From positions 4,272,569 to 4,336,568 of the forward strand of contig JARUPZ010000027.1 in the NCBI GenBank assembly GCA_031213475.1: a stretch of 64,000 bases of DNA. Reading direction: 5' to 3'. The position numbers and the translations under genes are program-made. Shown in pieces: positions 35,101 to 46,811 of this stretch. Numbering within the stretch: the first letter of the stretch is position 1; every line of letters starts with the position of its first letter. The notes beneath the pieces were generated by a model. It did not search any database. It was not told the DNA's origin and worked only from the letters and a program-made list of their open reading frames with translations. Source of the stretch: Nereocystis luetkeana. Lineage: Eukaryota; Sar; Phaeophyceae; Laminariales; Laminariaceae.

Positions 35101-35247
35101 CTTCAGGGGTATAGCCCACTCGTGGAGTCCACGATTACGGAGAGCATCTGCAACAGCGTCAACGACAACAGGTGGAGAGCCACCCCGAGAGGCCGAAGAA
35201 CCCACGCCCTTCCTGGCCCGCGTCCTCGTGTCATTGCGGGCGGCCAT
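26116..35247 (-). CDS. ParB/Srx-like domain, zinc-region and degenerate methyltransferase fusion protein
   Basis: Twelve exons: 35247-34800, 33757-33600, 32467-32256, 31925-31797, 31335-31155, 30923-30643, 30137-29826, 29533-29262, 29029-28674, 28387-28220, 27946-27773 and 26841-26239. The last exon runs to a stop at 26116 if its GTGAGT is not used. Every phase fits; the product is about 1,100-1,140 residues. Residues 28-150 look like a ParB/sulfiredoxin-type fold (SVQDLVARIGQVGWMPTALP, then VLDGNHRVKAAQQV). Residues 455-530 are Cys-rich. Residues 575-840 resemble a beta-class DNA N6/N4 methyltransferase in motif order. The C-terminal 250 residues are unrecognised. Bacterial and phage ParB-methylase fusions share this layout. 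It diverges from the DDE-type gene at 36181. Role in DNA binding or modification is inference. The start is the first Met before simple-sequence DNA; an upstream in-frame Met at 35433 is less likely. Confidence 0.75.
28220..29533 (-). CDS. Methyltransferase-like domain with eroded motifs
   Basis: Exon 8 (29533-29262) has a strand LMFVSLSHNN where beta-class enzymes carry the catalytic DPPY-type motif. LLHPKGTVIVSLPVPYYKHV follows (motif VIII-like). Exon 10 (28387-28220) starts GDTVVTFSAETDGVIECALH, then GRKLEVFVAVGDKVEEVANR. This has the shape of motif I (GDxVLDPFxGSGTT..A...GR..vGvE) with the DPF and GSG residues lost. The order IV-VIII-I is that of beta-class N6/N4 methylases. The fold may be kept without activity. 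Confidence 0.6.
29826..30923 (-). CDS. Lys/Asp-rich and Cys-rich exons (putative zinc-binding region)
   Basis: Exon 6 (30923-30643) has a helical start (SLRPFLDAYDKRYEDTKNTV), then a GKGKGKGDD / DDKGDDKDD linker and CAFC. Exon 7 (30137-29826) opens YKCVNCNAHHAGDCKG and has CIDC 25 residues later, followed by a basic Ser/Lys tail. The spacing CxxC, TRYKCxxC, HxxxxC resembles the Cys/His clusters that follow some eukaryotic transposase domains. Zinc binding is inferred only from the cysteines. Confidence 0.6.
34200..34745. repeat. TAC/GTA-rich simple-sequence tract
   Basis: Intron of the ParB-like gene, dense in TACTACTACAGCAGTAC-type runs that read almost the same on both strands, with several GTAC palindromes. 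No exon within it. Confidence 0.7.
34800..35247 (-). CDS. ParB/sulfiredoxin-like N-terminal exon
   Basis: Encodes MAARNDTRTRARKG, a Ser-rich stretch, then HEWAIPLKNITC and PGSVQDLVARIGQVGWMPTA. The GNHR element follows in FVLDGNHRVKAAQQVYANDP, and the exon ends CSCYRDIDCTFTKKIISD. The G-(N/E)-x-R-x-x-A core of ParB and sulfiredoxin folds is present as DGNHRVKAA, followed by the expected strand IRCSCY. Some ParB proteins bind DNA and CTP, and relatives are nucleases or fused to methylases. Donor GGTGAGA at 34799, phase 1. Confidence 0.75.
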
Positions 35248-36180
35248 GAGGGGCTGAACACAACGCTCGGGGAGAAACGAACAGCCACCACGTGAACCAC
35301 CGCCAGAAGAACCCGCTCCTTCCTGTCCAGGACTACTACTACACACAGTACCAACACCACCACAACAAGACCCCCCCCCACCACCACCACCACCAGCACA
35401 GACTAGCACCAGCACCAGCACCGCGAACCACAACCACCTGCAGCGCCAGTAGTAGTAGAAGTAGTAGTAGTAGGAGTGCTGCAGTGGTAGTACTCTGTTC
35501 GGTTGGTTGGAGGAGAAGGAAGGGAAGTCAGTACGAGCGTGTGTATGTCATTGTGTTTTTTTTTGTTTACAAATAAGAAGACTAAAAATGAGCGAAAACC
35601 ACGTCATCGCCATCCCGGCCGCCTCTCTGGAATGCCGACCAACAGTGTGCAGCCTAATCAGATCGCCCTTTCAGGCCCGCCTTCTCAATACTGCAATGGT
35701 AGACCACGGTTGCATTTCTCACCTCTGCCCCGATTCGATAATCTACTCCTACCTTGTTTAGGCCGGCTTCAATTAAACAACGCATCGATGCACGCGGGAA
35801 AATAAAACAGGTTGTTGAGAGGCCATCTTGAACATACACCATCGTAGTTGAACAGGATATCACGCGGGGAATTTTCCTGAATCTTTGCGTGTTGTGCCAC
35901 CACCACGGATGCCGAAAATATCTCCCTCTTTTTGTAGTTTCAGTTGAATTAATAAATGTTTTACCGGACACCTACGACCCTCCGCTATATCTCCGACGAG
36001 ATCTACATCCTCTTCGCCGACGATACAATTAGAAATCGCACTGGTGTGTTTTCGAATCGAAAGACAACAAAAGTACAGGGTACCGAACATCATTATTTAG
36101 TACCAGTATGTATGTTGACATATATATGTATGTATGTCGTGTGTGCTCAGTGCTCTTTCCATGAACGAACGCTCGTGGCT
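35248..36180. promoter_or_regulatory. Divergent intergenic region between the two large genes
   Basis: The start codons of the ParB-like gene (35247, minus) and the DDE-type gene (36181, plus) are 933 bp apart, so both promoters must lie here or in upstream non-coding exons. The left part is CAC/CAG-trinucleotide rich (35330-35480). The right part is more AT-rich (35900-36130). No TATA box is clear. Confidence 0.45.
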
Positions 36181-39100
36181 ATGCACCAACTTCGCAGCAA
36201 GGTAGCACAACCACAACAACAACAACAACAACAACAAGGGAGCCAGCAGCAAAAAAACCCAGCTCCAAGGATGCCGCTGGCGGCGTGGGCGAAGTACTTA
36301 TTTGGCCCACCCACGCCCGAGAAAGAAGCAAAACAGGAACAACAGCAGCGTCGAAGGGAGGAGGAGAGGAGGGGGAAGAAGCGGTCCCCACTATTCAAAC
36401 CGGGAGGCAACAACAACAACAACGACCTCCCGACCGCGCCGAAGCGCTCCAAACGTAATTGGCCCCCTCCTTTACCCGCGGCGCGCCTGGAAGAGAAGCT
36501 CAAGGCGGAGAAGCTACACAACGAAGAGGTGGGAAAGGGGACTGGGAAGAAGAAAGGAAAGGAAGCGCGGTGCTGTGGGCTTAACTGCGCGTCCCTGTTT
36601 TGCTCGACAGGCGATGATAGCCCTCTGCACAACCCAGAGTTACTGAGAAGGGAGCAAGAGATCTTTCGCGGGTTTTTGACGGAAAAGGATCGACGACGTT
36701 TTGTGAACGACCACGTTCCTTTGGCGAAGCTCGGGAAGGGTAGCATGCTGGCCGCGAACACGCCTGTATGCAACATAGCATTCCGAGGGTTATTCGGGGT
36801 GTCCGAGAGCCTCATCAGCAAGTGCAAGGCATCTAATTCGTCGGATAGCAGGTACGACAACCATCGGTCAGCCACGATGATTCGAGTATTTTTTATTGAT
36901 CGTGTCCATTAGATTGCTATTATTGGCGTACATACCCTTTCGGATACCTGGTATATACGTATGATACGTACTCGTACTTGTTATAAATTAAATACTGGTA
37001 CGAACGAGCACGTACAAATTTATAGAGATACCTGTTGTAGCTGGCTTATAAACTGCTGAATGTATTTATATGGATAGACCAGTCACACCTATCGATGAAA
37101 GGGATGTAAAACATGCTACTTACTACTGTTATGGTGCTGCTCCGTCCTGTCTTGTGTTGTTTTCTAAGGATGAAGGTTCGTGCGACACGAGACCATCCAA
37201 AGTTGGACCGCATCGTCGGCTTCCTCGCTCGCTTTGAGGATGTTTTTGCGCAGAAAATGCCGAATTCGGGCGACAGCTGCCTATATCTCCACAAGAAGAA
37301 CGTGAGCCCATACTACAGCAAGCAACTAAATTACTGCTGTATTTGATACCTGATGCCGGATACTACACATTGACGGTTGAAATACTCAGAATTACGGCGT
37401 TATTGCATGCTACCTACAACAAACAAGAAATATGTGGGTACGTAGCTGAAATTGCTGTGTTGATACTTATGTACATCCTGGGCATATATATATATATATA
37501 TATGTGTACGACGTGTGTTCATAGAACTCACTACAGTAAGGATACAACTCGACATACACGCCGTACGTATGATGATGATACACACAGCACACCATCCTAT
37601 TTAATTGTTGTTGCTCGGTACTGTACGTAGTAGTGATGGTGGTGGTGATCGATGGTGTTTGGGTGGGTGGGTGAAAGAGTGTGTGGGTCGGTTGGTGCGT
37701 AGGTGAGTGTTGGTGGGTGGGTCGGTCGGTTGATACGTGGGTGACTGCTTCCGTGCCTGTGAGTGGTGGACCTGTACTTTTTGGTTGGTGATTTGTTTCG
37801 TTTGCTTTATTATCGGCGAACTTAAAATCAATTCGTAGTGTAGCCAACACAACAAGTATAATTATTAATGGAACCACGATCGCATATAGTCGCCCGTCCT
37901 CAAAGAACCTTACTTATGTCCTTTTCTGCACCATCACCTGCACCTCAACCTCGGACTGTAGCGCGTTGCATGCGAGCCGTAGGTGCCACGCGGTCCACCA
38001 CCCAGGTTGTATAATATCAACCCAAACATATACGGCCCCCTTGTTGCCACCGCACCCCTCCTATCTGCTTGATTTGACAACGCGGCACTACGTAGTATCC
38101 CAGGTAGCTGACGAATCAACCTCCATACTACTATTATCACCCCTCTTGCATCCTGATATGCAATATGCGCCGAATCTTCGTAATAAAATAATAAAGGTCT
38201 CGTTGTACCTTGCTTGTATGTTTCATCTTAACTGCCGCAGGAGCTGTACGACGAATACCACAAAGAGCAACGCCGAGTCTTCGCCAAAGACCCAGCCGGT
38301 CTAACCGAAGCTCTGGCTACGTCCGACTACTTCAACAAGGTGTGGAGGTCCCGCTTCCCGCACCTGAAGTTGAAGCCACACGGCGATTTCATGCTCTGTC
38401 AGACCTGCACGCTCTTGAAGGAAAAACTCCACGGACAGGCCGGTTCCAGGGGCACACAGAACGAAGTGGAGAGGGAACAGATCTGGCGAGAGTACAATGC
38501 CCACATTGAGGTAAGCTGCCCAGCTTTTCTGGATGTAGCCTGATACTCCCCGTAGTCGTGTAGCCCATGTTTTACAACAATTTCGATCTGTTATGTTTTT
38601 TAGCGTGTAACATTAATTCGCAGTTTCGGACTTATATGGTCAAAGGCGATTGTATGTATGGACATTGATGTTCGGGCGTTACAAACGAAATAGTGCCATG
38701 AGCTTGAAAATAGGCGAGAGCCATGCTTTATTTTAATTTGCTGTGGATATCGTTCTCTACCCGAACCACTTATCCGTATTGTCCCTGTCGTCTGCGGCAG
38801 GATGTTTCCAACGACCGTGACTGCATCGCCCGAATCAAAGCGAACGCGGAGAACGCCAGGGCGAACGGTGAACCGGAGAAGCTGGTATATATCATGGTCG
38901 ATGCTGCGAACCAGAGCAACTTTGCGACCCCTCTGTCTGCCCACAATGCTCACGGCATTGATGACAAGTAAGTAACAACCGATTGCTCCACGATATGTAT
39001 GGTACTACTGCTCCAGACACTACAACAACAGTAAGCTCACTGTTGATTGTATTGTATGACGCGCGACTTCATCATTATGACACCCCTCAATGCTATTTGA

Positions 39101-42100
39101 TCAGGACGCACCTATTATATACCACACACACACGTCGTCTGTCGTGCACCCTGTCCACCGGCGTTCCAGGGGCTACGCTGAGCGACAGAAGATCTACGGC
39201 GTGCTTGTGACAGGCGTGATGATGAACATTTTCATGACCCCTCAGATACTTGGCACAGGTGCGACGCCAGTCGTTCGTCGCCGAGTATCAATTCATGATG
39301 ATGTCCATTGTATCACGAGTGACCGTCCATGCTTCAGCATGACGTGCGGCCGACTGCCCACGGTCACAGCACTACTGCTGTACGTACAATATCGGTTCAT
39401 AGGAATGTGTAGTTGTCCTTGCTGAGGTTTCGTCAATTAGGGGGCAGATAGGCGAGCGGGCAGCCAGTTAACGAATGCGTGCTCACTGTGCGTTTTTTTG
39501 CTTAATTAAGGGTTATTTTTATGTCAGTGCGTGGTATGTATGCAGTAATGTCAGTGCGCGCATTCCTCTAGCGGGGTGCACTTCTTCCCCTCAAAATGGC
39601 ACACCAGTACATGTTTTACTTTGTTATATATGACGCAATGACTTGCGAGTCCCGCTCGTGCAAGCGTTTAATGCGTCAATCAGCCCACCTAGACTCACTC
39701 AGTTATTTATCGTTCCTGCACTTACTTGGTGTTCATGTTTCCAGGCAGCAACCTAGTGTGCACGGCGCTGTACATGCAGTTCATGGAGCTCTGCTTGCAG
39801 TGGAACAGCCCCCTTGGGGATGTGTTCATCCAGATGGACAATACCGTGTCAGAGAACAAGAACAACCACATCATGGGCTTCTTGGCCGCGATGGTTGCTA
39901 GGGGGACCATGAGGACAGTCACCCTCTGCTTCATGATGGTCGGCCACACTCACATCCTGATCGACCAGATTTTCTCCTGGTGAGCATTGCCCTATGAACA
40001 CTGCAAACGAGTACATACCAGTAGAAGAAGCTGTTTGCATGCCCATGATTTGTCTTCATGTATATCGAAGTCGGCAGGTAGGCGCTAGTTGATAGTCTCG
40101 CCATTGTTTCGTCAATCAGGGTAGCGACGGGCTGCGATTGTAAAAACAATGTTCACTGCGTGGAACAGGGGTTAGTACGTAGAAAATACCCAATGACGTT
40201 ACATGCCTTAGGTTCTGAGCAATACATTAAAAAACATATCCTGTGCTACTCTTTCCCCACGTAGTAAGTAGCAGACACGAATCGCGAGTATTGTTTGCTG
40301 TGGTGACGTCAATCAACCCATACACATTATGTACGTGTCAGAATCTGCAGACATGGAAGGCATCAGAAAGAACGATTCAGAATCGCAGTTTCAGTTTCAT
40401 AATGTACAAAATAAAAGACGACAGATGGCCATCATAAGTTGCTTGCTTCCACGCATTGCTTTTTGGGGTGGTTTATTCACTCTGACGTCTTCATGGAATA
40501 CACATACATGTATGTAGTTGAAGCCTCTGCCCTCGACAACGACATTCCTTGCACTATTTGCTTTTATCTTTATCCCCGAAGTTTTGCAAGAGCAGTGAGC
40601 GGGCGCAACGTCTTTTCACGAGAGCACCTTGCCGAGATCTTCGCGAGTGCGTACTTAACGCTTTCAGTGAAGTGCCGCACGCTGGAAAATCTTGGGAACT
40701 TCAAGGACCTCGTATCTCCCGTCACACACCGGGTTCCCAACATCACCAAGTTCCAGGCATTCCAAATATACAAGGAGGGGTCTGACATGTTGGTCAAGGT
40801 GAAGGTAAAAATGCACGATTCCAACTGGCTAGGCTTTAGTGCGGACGGAAAGACGGTGGGGGCCGGAGAAGGCTTCAAAGGCTGGCGCATCATGCGTGCT
40901 GGTTCCGTGCGCCTGGAAGGTGCGCCGCCGTATTCCCTCAAGGTGGTCCACCCTAATGTCATCCACCTGATCGAACAGCGACAACGTGCATCATGGAGGA
41001 AACTCGCCGCCGCATTTCCTGGTGGTGAGTACCGAGGAAGGGCGTCATAGCTGAGTACTGACGATGGCGTCATAGCTGAGTACTGACGATATCGCCGATG
41101 GTGATATGGTCGTGTCACATGTCATCACGGCCCAATGGTTGCGTAATGAATATTGTCCTTGTTTTGTCCATGCCCTCTTGTCGATGCACGTTGCACATAC
41201 CTGCTGACTAGTAGTAGCTACAGCAACTTTTGCCGGTGTTTAGCAGGTTATGATGGTGATGCTTGCGTATATAGTTTAGGCATGAGACGACCACTTCATA
41301 GTTTGTGTTTTTTCAACCAATACATCATCCGTTTGCCTACGTACCCGTAACAGACGAGGAGAGGCAACACAGAGTCAAGGACGAGCACGCCGACAGCTTG
41401 CGAATTCTAAACTCGACAGGTGACCGCATGTTCGACCTGGACACCACATGGCTGCCTGTAGACCACAACTTAATAGGGGACGACGAAGGCGACTCCGACA
41501 GCAGTGACAGCGGAGACGACACTAGAGGGAAAGGACACCCTAGCGACGAACACAACAGCTCGGACGAAGAATGTTTCGATGGCGACAAAAACCTGCAGCA
41601 GCAGCGACAAGCCCCTGGCGCCAGCCGAGTGCGCCAGCAGAAGGATGCAGAGGACTGCGAGCATGGCGCAGTAGGCAGTTTCGCCTTTTTTATGCCGGTA
41701 GACGCACCATTCCTGATGGGGAAAGTGCAAGACACACGGGTAGGCACAGACGGGCAGAAGGAGGTATCTCTTCACTGGTACACCCCTAGTAAGGCGTTGA
41801 TCGACGACGCGGCGACTACTTCATTTGAAGCTTATGCAAAGGCGACGTTCAATGCGGCGTACGAAATCGAGGTGGCTCCCCAAGGCGGGAGCCGTCCGGG
41901 ATCGCGTCAAAAACTGTATCTGAAAGACGTCTCATGGGAGCCCGTGTGCGGAATCGTAGCTACGTGTCCCGCTTTGATCGGGGGTGGAAAAAAGGTCCCT
42001 GCCCAGGTCAAACAAACCCTCAAGGATGCCATGGAAAGCCAACCCCAATCCGGAGGAGGAGACGATGACAGGGGTGACAGAGGTGAAGGGCGGAGAAGGA

Positions 42101-42357
42101 GGGCACGATCTCCACTCAACGATGACAAGGAGGAGGAGGACGAGGAGGACGAGGAGGACGAGGAGGACGAGGAGGACGGGGAGGACGGGGAGGGCGAGGA
42201 GAACAACGAGGACGACGAGGACGACGAGGACGACGAGGATGAAGACGAGGACGACGAGGACGAGGACGACGACGAGCAAGCGGAAGAAGAAGAAGAAGAA
42301 AAGCGGAAGGGCGACGAGGGGGAGGGGGGGGGGGGGGGGGGTCGACGGCGATATTAG
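36181..42357 (+). CDS. DDE-type (DUF7869-like) transposase-related protein
   Basis: Eight exons: 36181-36851, 37169-37301, 38241-38510, 38801-38967, 39170-39258, 39745-39979, 40582-41024 and 41354-42357. All phases join, giving about 1,003 residues. A Gln/Lys-rich N-terminus (AAWAKYLFGPPTPEKEA) leads to a small Cys cluster (CCGLNCASLFC). A core follows with VYIMVDAANQSNFATP (about residue 394), YGVLVTGVMMNIFM, QMDNTVSENKNNHIMGFLAA (about 475) and MMVGHTHILIDQIFS (about 510). The D...DN..ENKN...GHTH..IDQ pattern is that of DUF7869 proteins, an RNase-H-like DDE group found in many eukaryotic genomes and probably transposase-derived. The tail is a long Asp/Glu run (about 930-985). The start at 36181 is chosen as the first Met of the compositionally coherent frame; 36271 is an alternative. 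No stop interrupts it, so it may be expressed. Confidence 0.8.
38801..39979 (+). CDS. Catalytic-core exons of the DDE-type gene (exons 4-6)
   Basis: Exon 4 gives the first candidate acidic residue in IMVDAANQSNFATPL. Exon 5 is only 89 bp (GYAERQKIYGVLVTG and on). Exon 6 gives the second in FIQMDNTVSENKNNH, and the C-terminal GHTHILIDQIF block with a third Asp. Donors and acceptors are canonical (AA|GTAAGT, CCAG|G, CAG|GTGCGA, CCAG|GC, TG|GTGAGC). Assigning the three Asp residues as a DDD/DDE triad is inference from family alignment memory, not structure. Confidence 0.75.
42118..42345 (+). repeat. GAGGAC/GAC triplet tract plus poly-G run at the 3' end of the DDE-type gene
   Basis: GAG/GAC triplets encode the acidic tail. 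They are followed by AGAAGAAGAA and, at about 42324-42341, an unbroken G run of about 18 bases just before the stop. In another frame past the G run, the reading continues for about 45 codons to 42490. Confidence 0.8.
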
Positions 42358-42380
42358 ACCAGGGTGTGGGGAGGCGGCTT

Positions 42381-43212
42381 CCGGCAGGCGGGGTGGGGGG
42401 GGAGGTAACGATAAATCCGAAACTTCTCAGGCTAGGAGTCGTCTTAGCAGTCGGGGACACAGACCGAAGAAGTTGTGGTCTGAACCTTGAATGGTAGGTC
42501 GTTGCCGTGACACCTGCGTGGGCTGGGTCGGAAAGAGCCGGGGTGTGTCGCGGCACCCAGGTGAGTGATTGAGCGGTGGTATGTGATAGCTTGTTCAATA
42601 CCAGGTAGGTTTGCATAGTTATAGGAGGTGCAAGGAGGAGGAGGATGGAAAGGGGAAGTGTAAGGAGACGGCTTGAGGAGGGAAGGCGGGGGGGGGGGGG
42701 CGCACTCTTTTGTGAGTTGTGTCTTCGTTTTTACCTTGACCACGCAACCCTTTCGAGATGGAGCACCGTTCCTACTATTATTAGTAGCAACTCCTTTATA
42801 ATGTTGGCGCTCATGATGTGTTTTCCACAAAAACGTATTACATGTATACGTACACGTATTCCATACGCCGTTTTTTTTTGTTTTTTGTTTGGGTGATGAT
42901 AAGTCTGACACGTCTCAATCCGGGAGATACGCCAGCAGTCGAGATCACCTGATATACCTGTGGTCTGAGGTTTGTAGTTGTGCCGCTCGCCCGCCGCCTC
43001 ACTCGCAATGGATGGCAATTTACGTTTTCCCCCGTGTATTGGGTGACGCGACTGAGTGCGACGACCACGGTTTCAAAAATGAAAAATGGTACGCAGGTGG
43101 TTCGCCTGCAAAAATATTGAGGAACTTGTCATTGTTACAGTTTTCGAACACCAAGCAAGGTAGTTTAGCGCGCAACTATCAGATGACTAAAACAAGATGT
43201 GCTGTAGAATAG
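42381..43212 (+). repeat. Two related coding-like segments downstream of the DDE-type gene
   Basis: Frame 42403-42490 reads GNDKSETSQARSRLSSRGHR then LWSEP and stop. Frame 42889-43212 reads GDDKSDTSQSGRYASSRDHL then LWSEVCSC and continues to SNTKQGSLARNYQMTKTRC and stop. The similarity is at protein level, suggesting a duplicated terminal coding segment. Neither is in the frame of the exon-8 stop. Confidence 0.5.
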
Positions 43213-43522
43213 CGACACAGATTTCCGTTGTGTAGTGGTGTTCACCAGTGCACTGATTCCTTACGACAGTTTAAAACATATCACGAGAAACACAACCAAT
43301 CTTCATATACATTAAGACTCCTTGGTACGACGTATAAAGGTCACCAGCAGCGAGGCTCTGAGTATACTACATAATAAACAATCGGTATAGCATACGATGA
43401 TACCCATTACTTGGAACTTTGGTTGTGATCATTGGCGTTGGAGTCATTCCGTGCCCAATGTTGTACAAGCTAACACAATAATACCGGTAGTAAACAATTG
43501 GTACCTGGTAGTACTTACTTCG

Positions 43523-43722
43523 CTACAGGAAGCTTACTGATGGCCAAGAGGCTTTCAAAACTGGCGACGGGGGGGCACAGCAAACGTACTCTTGACGCGC
43601 CCGCCGTGGTTGAAAAATCAAAGCCTGGTGGACTAACGCAGGTCCGAGTGGAGCGCATGGTGCCTACACCCCCATGGAAACTAAAGTATTCAGATTTTGT
43701 ACGCCGTACAATCACTGTTTAG
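43523..43722 (+). CDS. Hypothetical terminal exon
   Basis: Follows an acceptor-like CTACAG (43523-43528) and reads GSLLMAKRLSKLATGGHSKR then LDAPAVVEKSKPGGL and YSDFVRRTITV before a stop. It is basic and splice-bounded but matches no family I know. It could be a far 3' exon of the DDE-type gene or chance. Confidence 0.25.
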
Positions 43723-45150
43723 ACGCAAACAATGAAACATTTATGACTTCTCATGACCGAAAACACAGTTCGTGGCGTATTATTTTTCCTTGGCTTAAAT
43801 ATGAATTATATTTTGGCTAAAACACAACAGGTGTAGTACCTGTCTTTGGCTTTGGCCCTGAAATACATTTCGACAAGACAGGAACACGGCGCTCAGAACA
43901 CATCTAAAAATGCAGTATTATGTACGACATGTGCACGTGGCACGCTGCTACACCAGCCGGCTGCGACACAAGCGGAAAACCCTAAACTAACTGTGTATGT
44001 TACGTCCCAGGTATCATGTATGCGTAACGCAGCCTACACCCACCTGCCCACGCTTACCCACTACCCATCCAGCTACCCGCGACTAAAAACACAAAAGTAG
44101 TAGTGTTACGCAACTAACTTAATATTCCATCCGCCAAAATATAGGGGAAACATGAAAACAAGAGGAATTGGGGTTTGAAACCACGCTATCAACGCTAACA
44201 AACAACAATCACACCTACCCACGACCCACCCCACACCCAAAAATATGACTTCAAACCCAGAAGAAGTGGGGGTGAAGCCAACGCTGGCCCACAACCAATC
44301 TACGATCCCAACCCACCAGCAAGCAAGCGGAACCACAGACACATTCGGCCCACACTAACCATGCAAAAAACAATTAAACAGGGGAGGAAGGGGGATCTCA
44401 ACCCACATTCTGAACGCGATAGTCGGGGCCACAATACTCGCGGTTCCCGTCTCCCAGTTGGCTCTTCAACTGCCGGATGTTCCTAATGGGGACACCAGCA
44501 ATTGACGGGTCAACGGAATCCAACACAGACCGATTTAATGAACCGTCTACTTCACAAAAAACTTTGCCTTCATCGGCTACGCGTGAACAAGCTAGCCAAG
44601 AATTATGCCACAGGAAGATTCCTGTGGGAGGAGGGATAACGAAATACACCTATTCCAACAACCTCCCCTCAGTATATATGTGCGAAGCTACAGACTGACT
44701 TACGAACGTCGTCACGGTCCCACCGGTAACGCCACTATACTAGCTGTCATTTCTTCCACACCACCGTTTTCGCTAACATGCGCACAGGCCATATAAAGCG
44801 AGGAGTTCCACAGCACGCACTCGCTTCCTAGTAAATAGGAGAGTCGATCATAATATTCAAAGCCAACGCTTCGTACTCCATGCATCGGCACGCTGTGGTC
44901 TCAAACCCCGTCCTTGGTCTGGCGTTGGATATCGTCGGGTCCAAAAGAGCTCAATGCTTGGAAATTAATCTTGCCGTGGTCCCACTCGTAGACTGTGAGA
45001 TACGCTGCCAACGACAAAGAAATACACGCAATAAAGGGATGTTGTGTGAGCGTTCGTGCTACGTACAAGTATGTATCAAGGGTGTAACTTCATGGACACA
45101 GTACTTTAAGTTGACCGTAAGTGAGTAGACCCAATTTGTTGTCATCAAAT
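43723..45150. other. No gene recognised
   Basis: Scattered frames under 85 codons on both strands; none has splice borders or motifs I can defend. The frame at 44398-44649 (minus, CEVDGSLNRSVLDSVDPSI) is the most protein-like but unsupported. Confidence 0.4.
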
Positions 45151-45167
45151 ACAGAGATTACCACCCT

Positions 45168-45584
45168 ATGTATGACCCCCGGCCATCCCGGAGAGAGAAC
45201 ATCCCGTCCCTCAGAAGGGCTCCTATTATAGACGCACCCCCCTGTCCGAGTTCGGCCGCGGCGCCGGTTCTTTCGCCGGGAGAACCGAGGGTTGTGGTGT
45301 GGGACGGGCGTGGCTTGATCGCGTGGCCGCAGGGGGTCGGGTGGCGTTCGGGAGAGCTAAAGCTATTTAGCGGGGATTCTATTAGTAAAAAATACTTAGT
45401 TTTGGAGTACATAAACGATTCTACTACGCAAGAGTATACTTCGTATAATATTAGGGTAGAAGGGGACCGTCGTCCTGACTTACCCAGTAAAGGATATCGC
45501 ATACATGCTTCTAGCGCCAACAGCGAAAGCAGCAGCAGCAGTTGCAGCAGTAGCGGCATAAGCAGAAGGAGCACCAGAGGATAA
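45168..45584 (+). CDS. Hypothetical open frame, 138 codons
   Basis: Reads MYDPRPSRRENIPSLRRAPI then VVVWDGRGLIAWPQGVGWRS, KKYLVLEYINDSTTQEYTSY and a Ser-rich end. The opposite strand is also open for 149 codons (45158-45607), with a Leu-rich start. Both cannot easily be real. No family recognised, and no introns needed. Confidence 0.25.
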   Translation: MYDPRPSRRENIPSLRRAPIIDAPPCPSSAAAPVLSPGEPRVVVWDGRGLIAWPQGVGWRSGELKLFSGDSISKKYLVLEYINDSTTQEYTSYNIRVEGDRRPDLPSKGYRIHASSANSESSSSSCSSSGISRRSTRG

Positions 45585-45780
45585 ATCGAAGAAAAACAAC
45601 AGACCACAAAAAGAAGGGAAACTTATATACGTACGCGTAGGGTGGAGAATTACCATTTAAACCCACGACTCGAACTCAATAATTATACCGTACGTAAAAA
45701 AAAAAGTAGGGAAAAACACGGCAACGCAGCTTCTGTTGTTCTGCGTTCAAAATAATTGTATTAGAGTTCTTATCACTTAA

Positions 45781-45860
45781 CCCATTCAGAACTAAAAAAA
45801 CGTACCCCACGTTAATTTCAAGTAGTCCTGTCCCCAAAACGTGGGTCCGTTCTTAAGGGG
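45781..45860. mobile_element. TTAA-type MITE M1, copy 2
   Basis: 80 bp from CCCATTCAGAAC to GTTCTTAAGGGG, flanked on both sides by TTAA (45777-45780 and 45861-45864). Confidence 0.75.
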
Positions 45861-46811
45861 TTAAGACCGAACGGGGAGCCATTCTTGGCCGGTTTGACAG
45901 CACAATTTCAACATTTCAACTTTGCTGCATTTGGAGCCCTGTGAGCGCAGCGCATTAACCACTTGCCTACAGTATACAGTCTAGTAGTGCTGAATTCCTC
46001 GATGAGCTCTCACAGAGATGCGCTGGTTGCGCTATGACATTATTTACTACGTTTTACAGGGGCAACTATACTACTGCTTGGTACATTGTTACAGAGTTCA
46101 ACGGGTTACAAGTACGTATCATAGGACTTCACGAAGCTGCTGCGGTTGCCGCTGTTGCTCCTTGCTTTCGTTGCTGTTGTTACGTTCTCACAAATAAAAA
46201 AAAACATCGTATTTGGTATACTCGTACGAGTACTGGATGTATGTATGTACTGCTGTACAAATGTAAATGTGTAGCAACATAACGTAATCATCATGGATAT
46301 TCTTCTCTCCCCGTTCAATTATTCTTACCTGGATGGTCGTGCACGACGAGCTCATAATAGTTTCGCCCCCTACTATAACTCGCCAGGAATCAGCTTTGCG
46401 TTGGGGTACTGCCGTAGGACTGCTTGTTGCCAAGTACGACTATGAATAGTGCTACCTCGTGTCATTACTACTATTAATACGAGTATATACTACGAACTGC
46501 TGTAGTAGCAGTACTGACGCCCAACCCAAAGTACCTCGCGCGGCGCGAAAAAAAAAAAATGAAACAACAAAAAAACGGTAACTTACATCAGGACAAGAAG
46601 AAGGAGAGAGGTCGCGGTGGGTCACAGACACCAGCTATTGACGACGGGCAGCCATGCAGATGTAAAAACGAGCTAAGCGTTTTTTGGGGTGGTGCTGCCC
46701 TGCCTGCCACCTTGCGTTTGCCGCAGGTGGGTGCCGTACTGTAGACTGTTCTGTGCTGCTTGTTGCTTCGTGCCGTTCGGGACATAAACCTGTGACAGGT
46801 GGGATGATGAG

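Noticed and set aside
35103..35399. Minus-strand Val/Gly-rich frame and upstream Met at 35433
   Set aside because: Simple CAC/CAG sequence; the Met at 35247 gives a normal N-terminus for the ParB-like protein.
36147..36875. 242-codon minus-strand frame (Cys/Ser/Leu-rich)
   Set aside because: Antisense of DDE-type gene exon 1; composition reflects CAA and AAG codons opposite.
41907..42616. Long minus-strand frames rich in Ser, Val or Pro opposite the acidic tail
   Set aside because: They are antisense readings of GAG/GAC triplets; the plus-strand exon has consistent splice phases.
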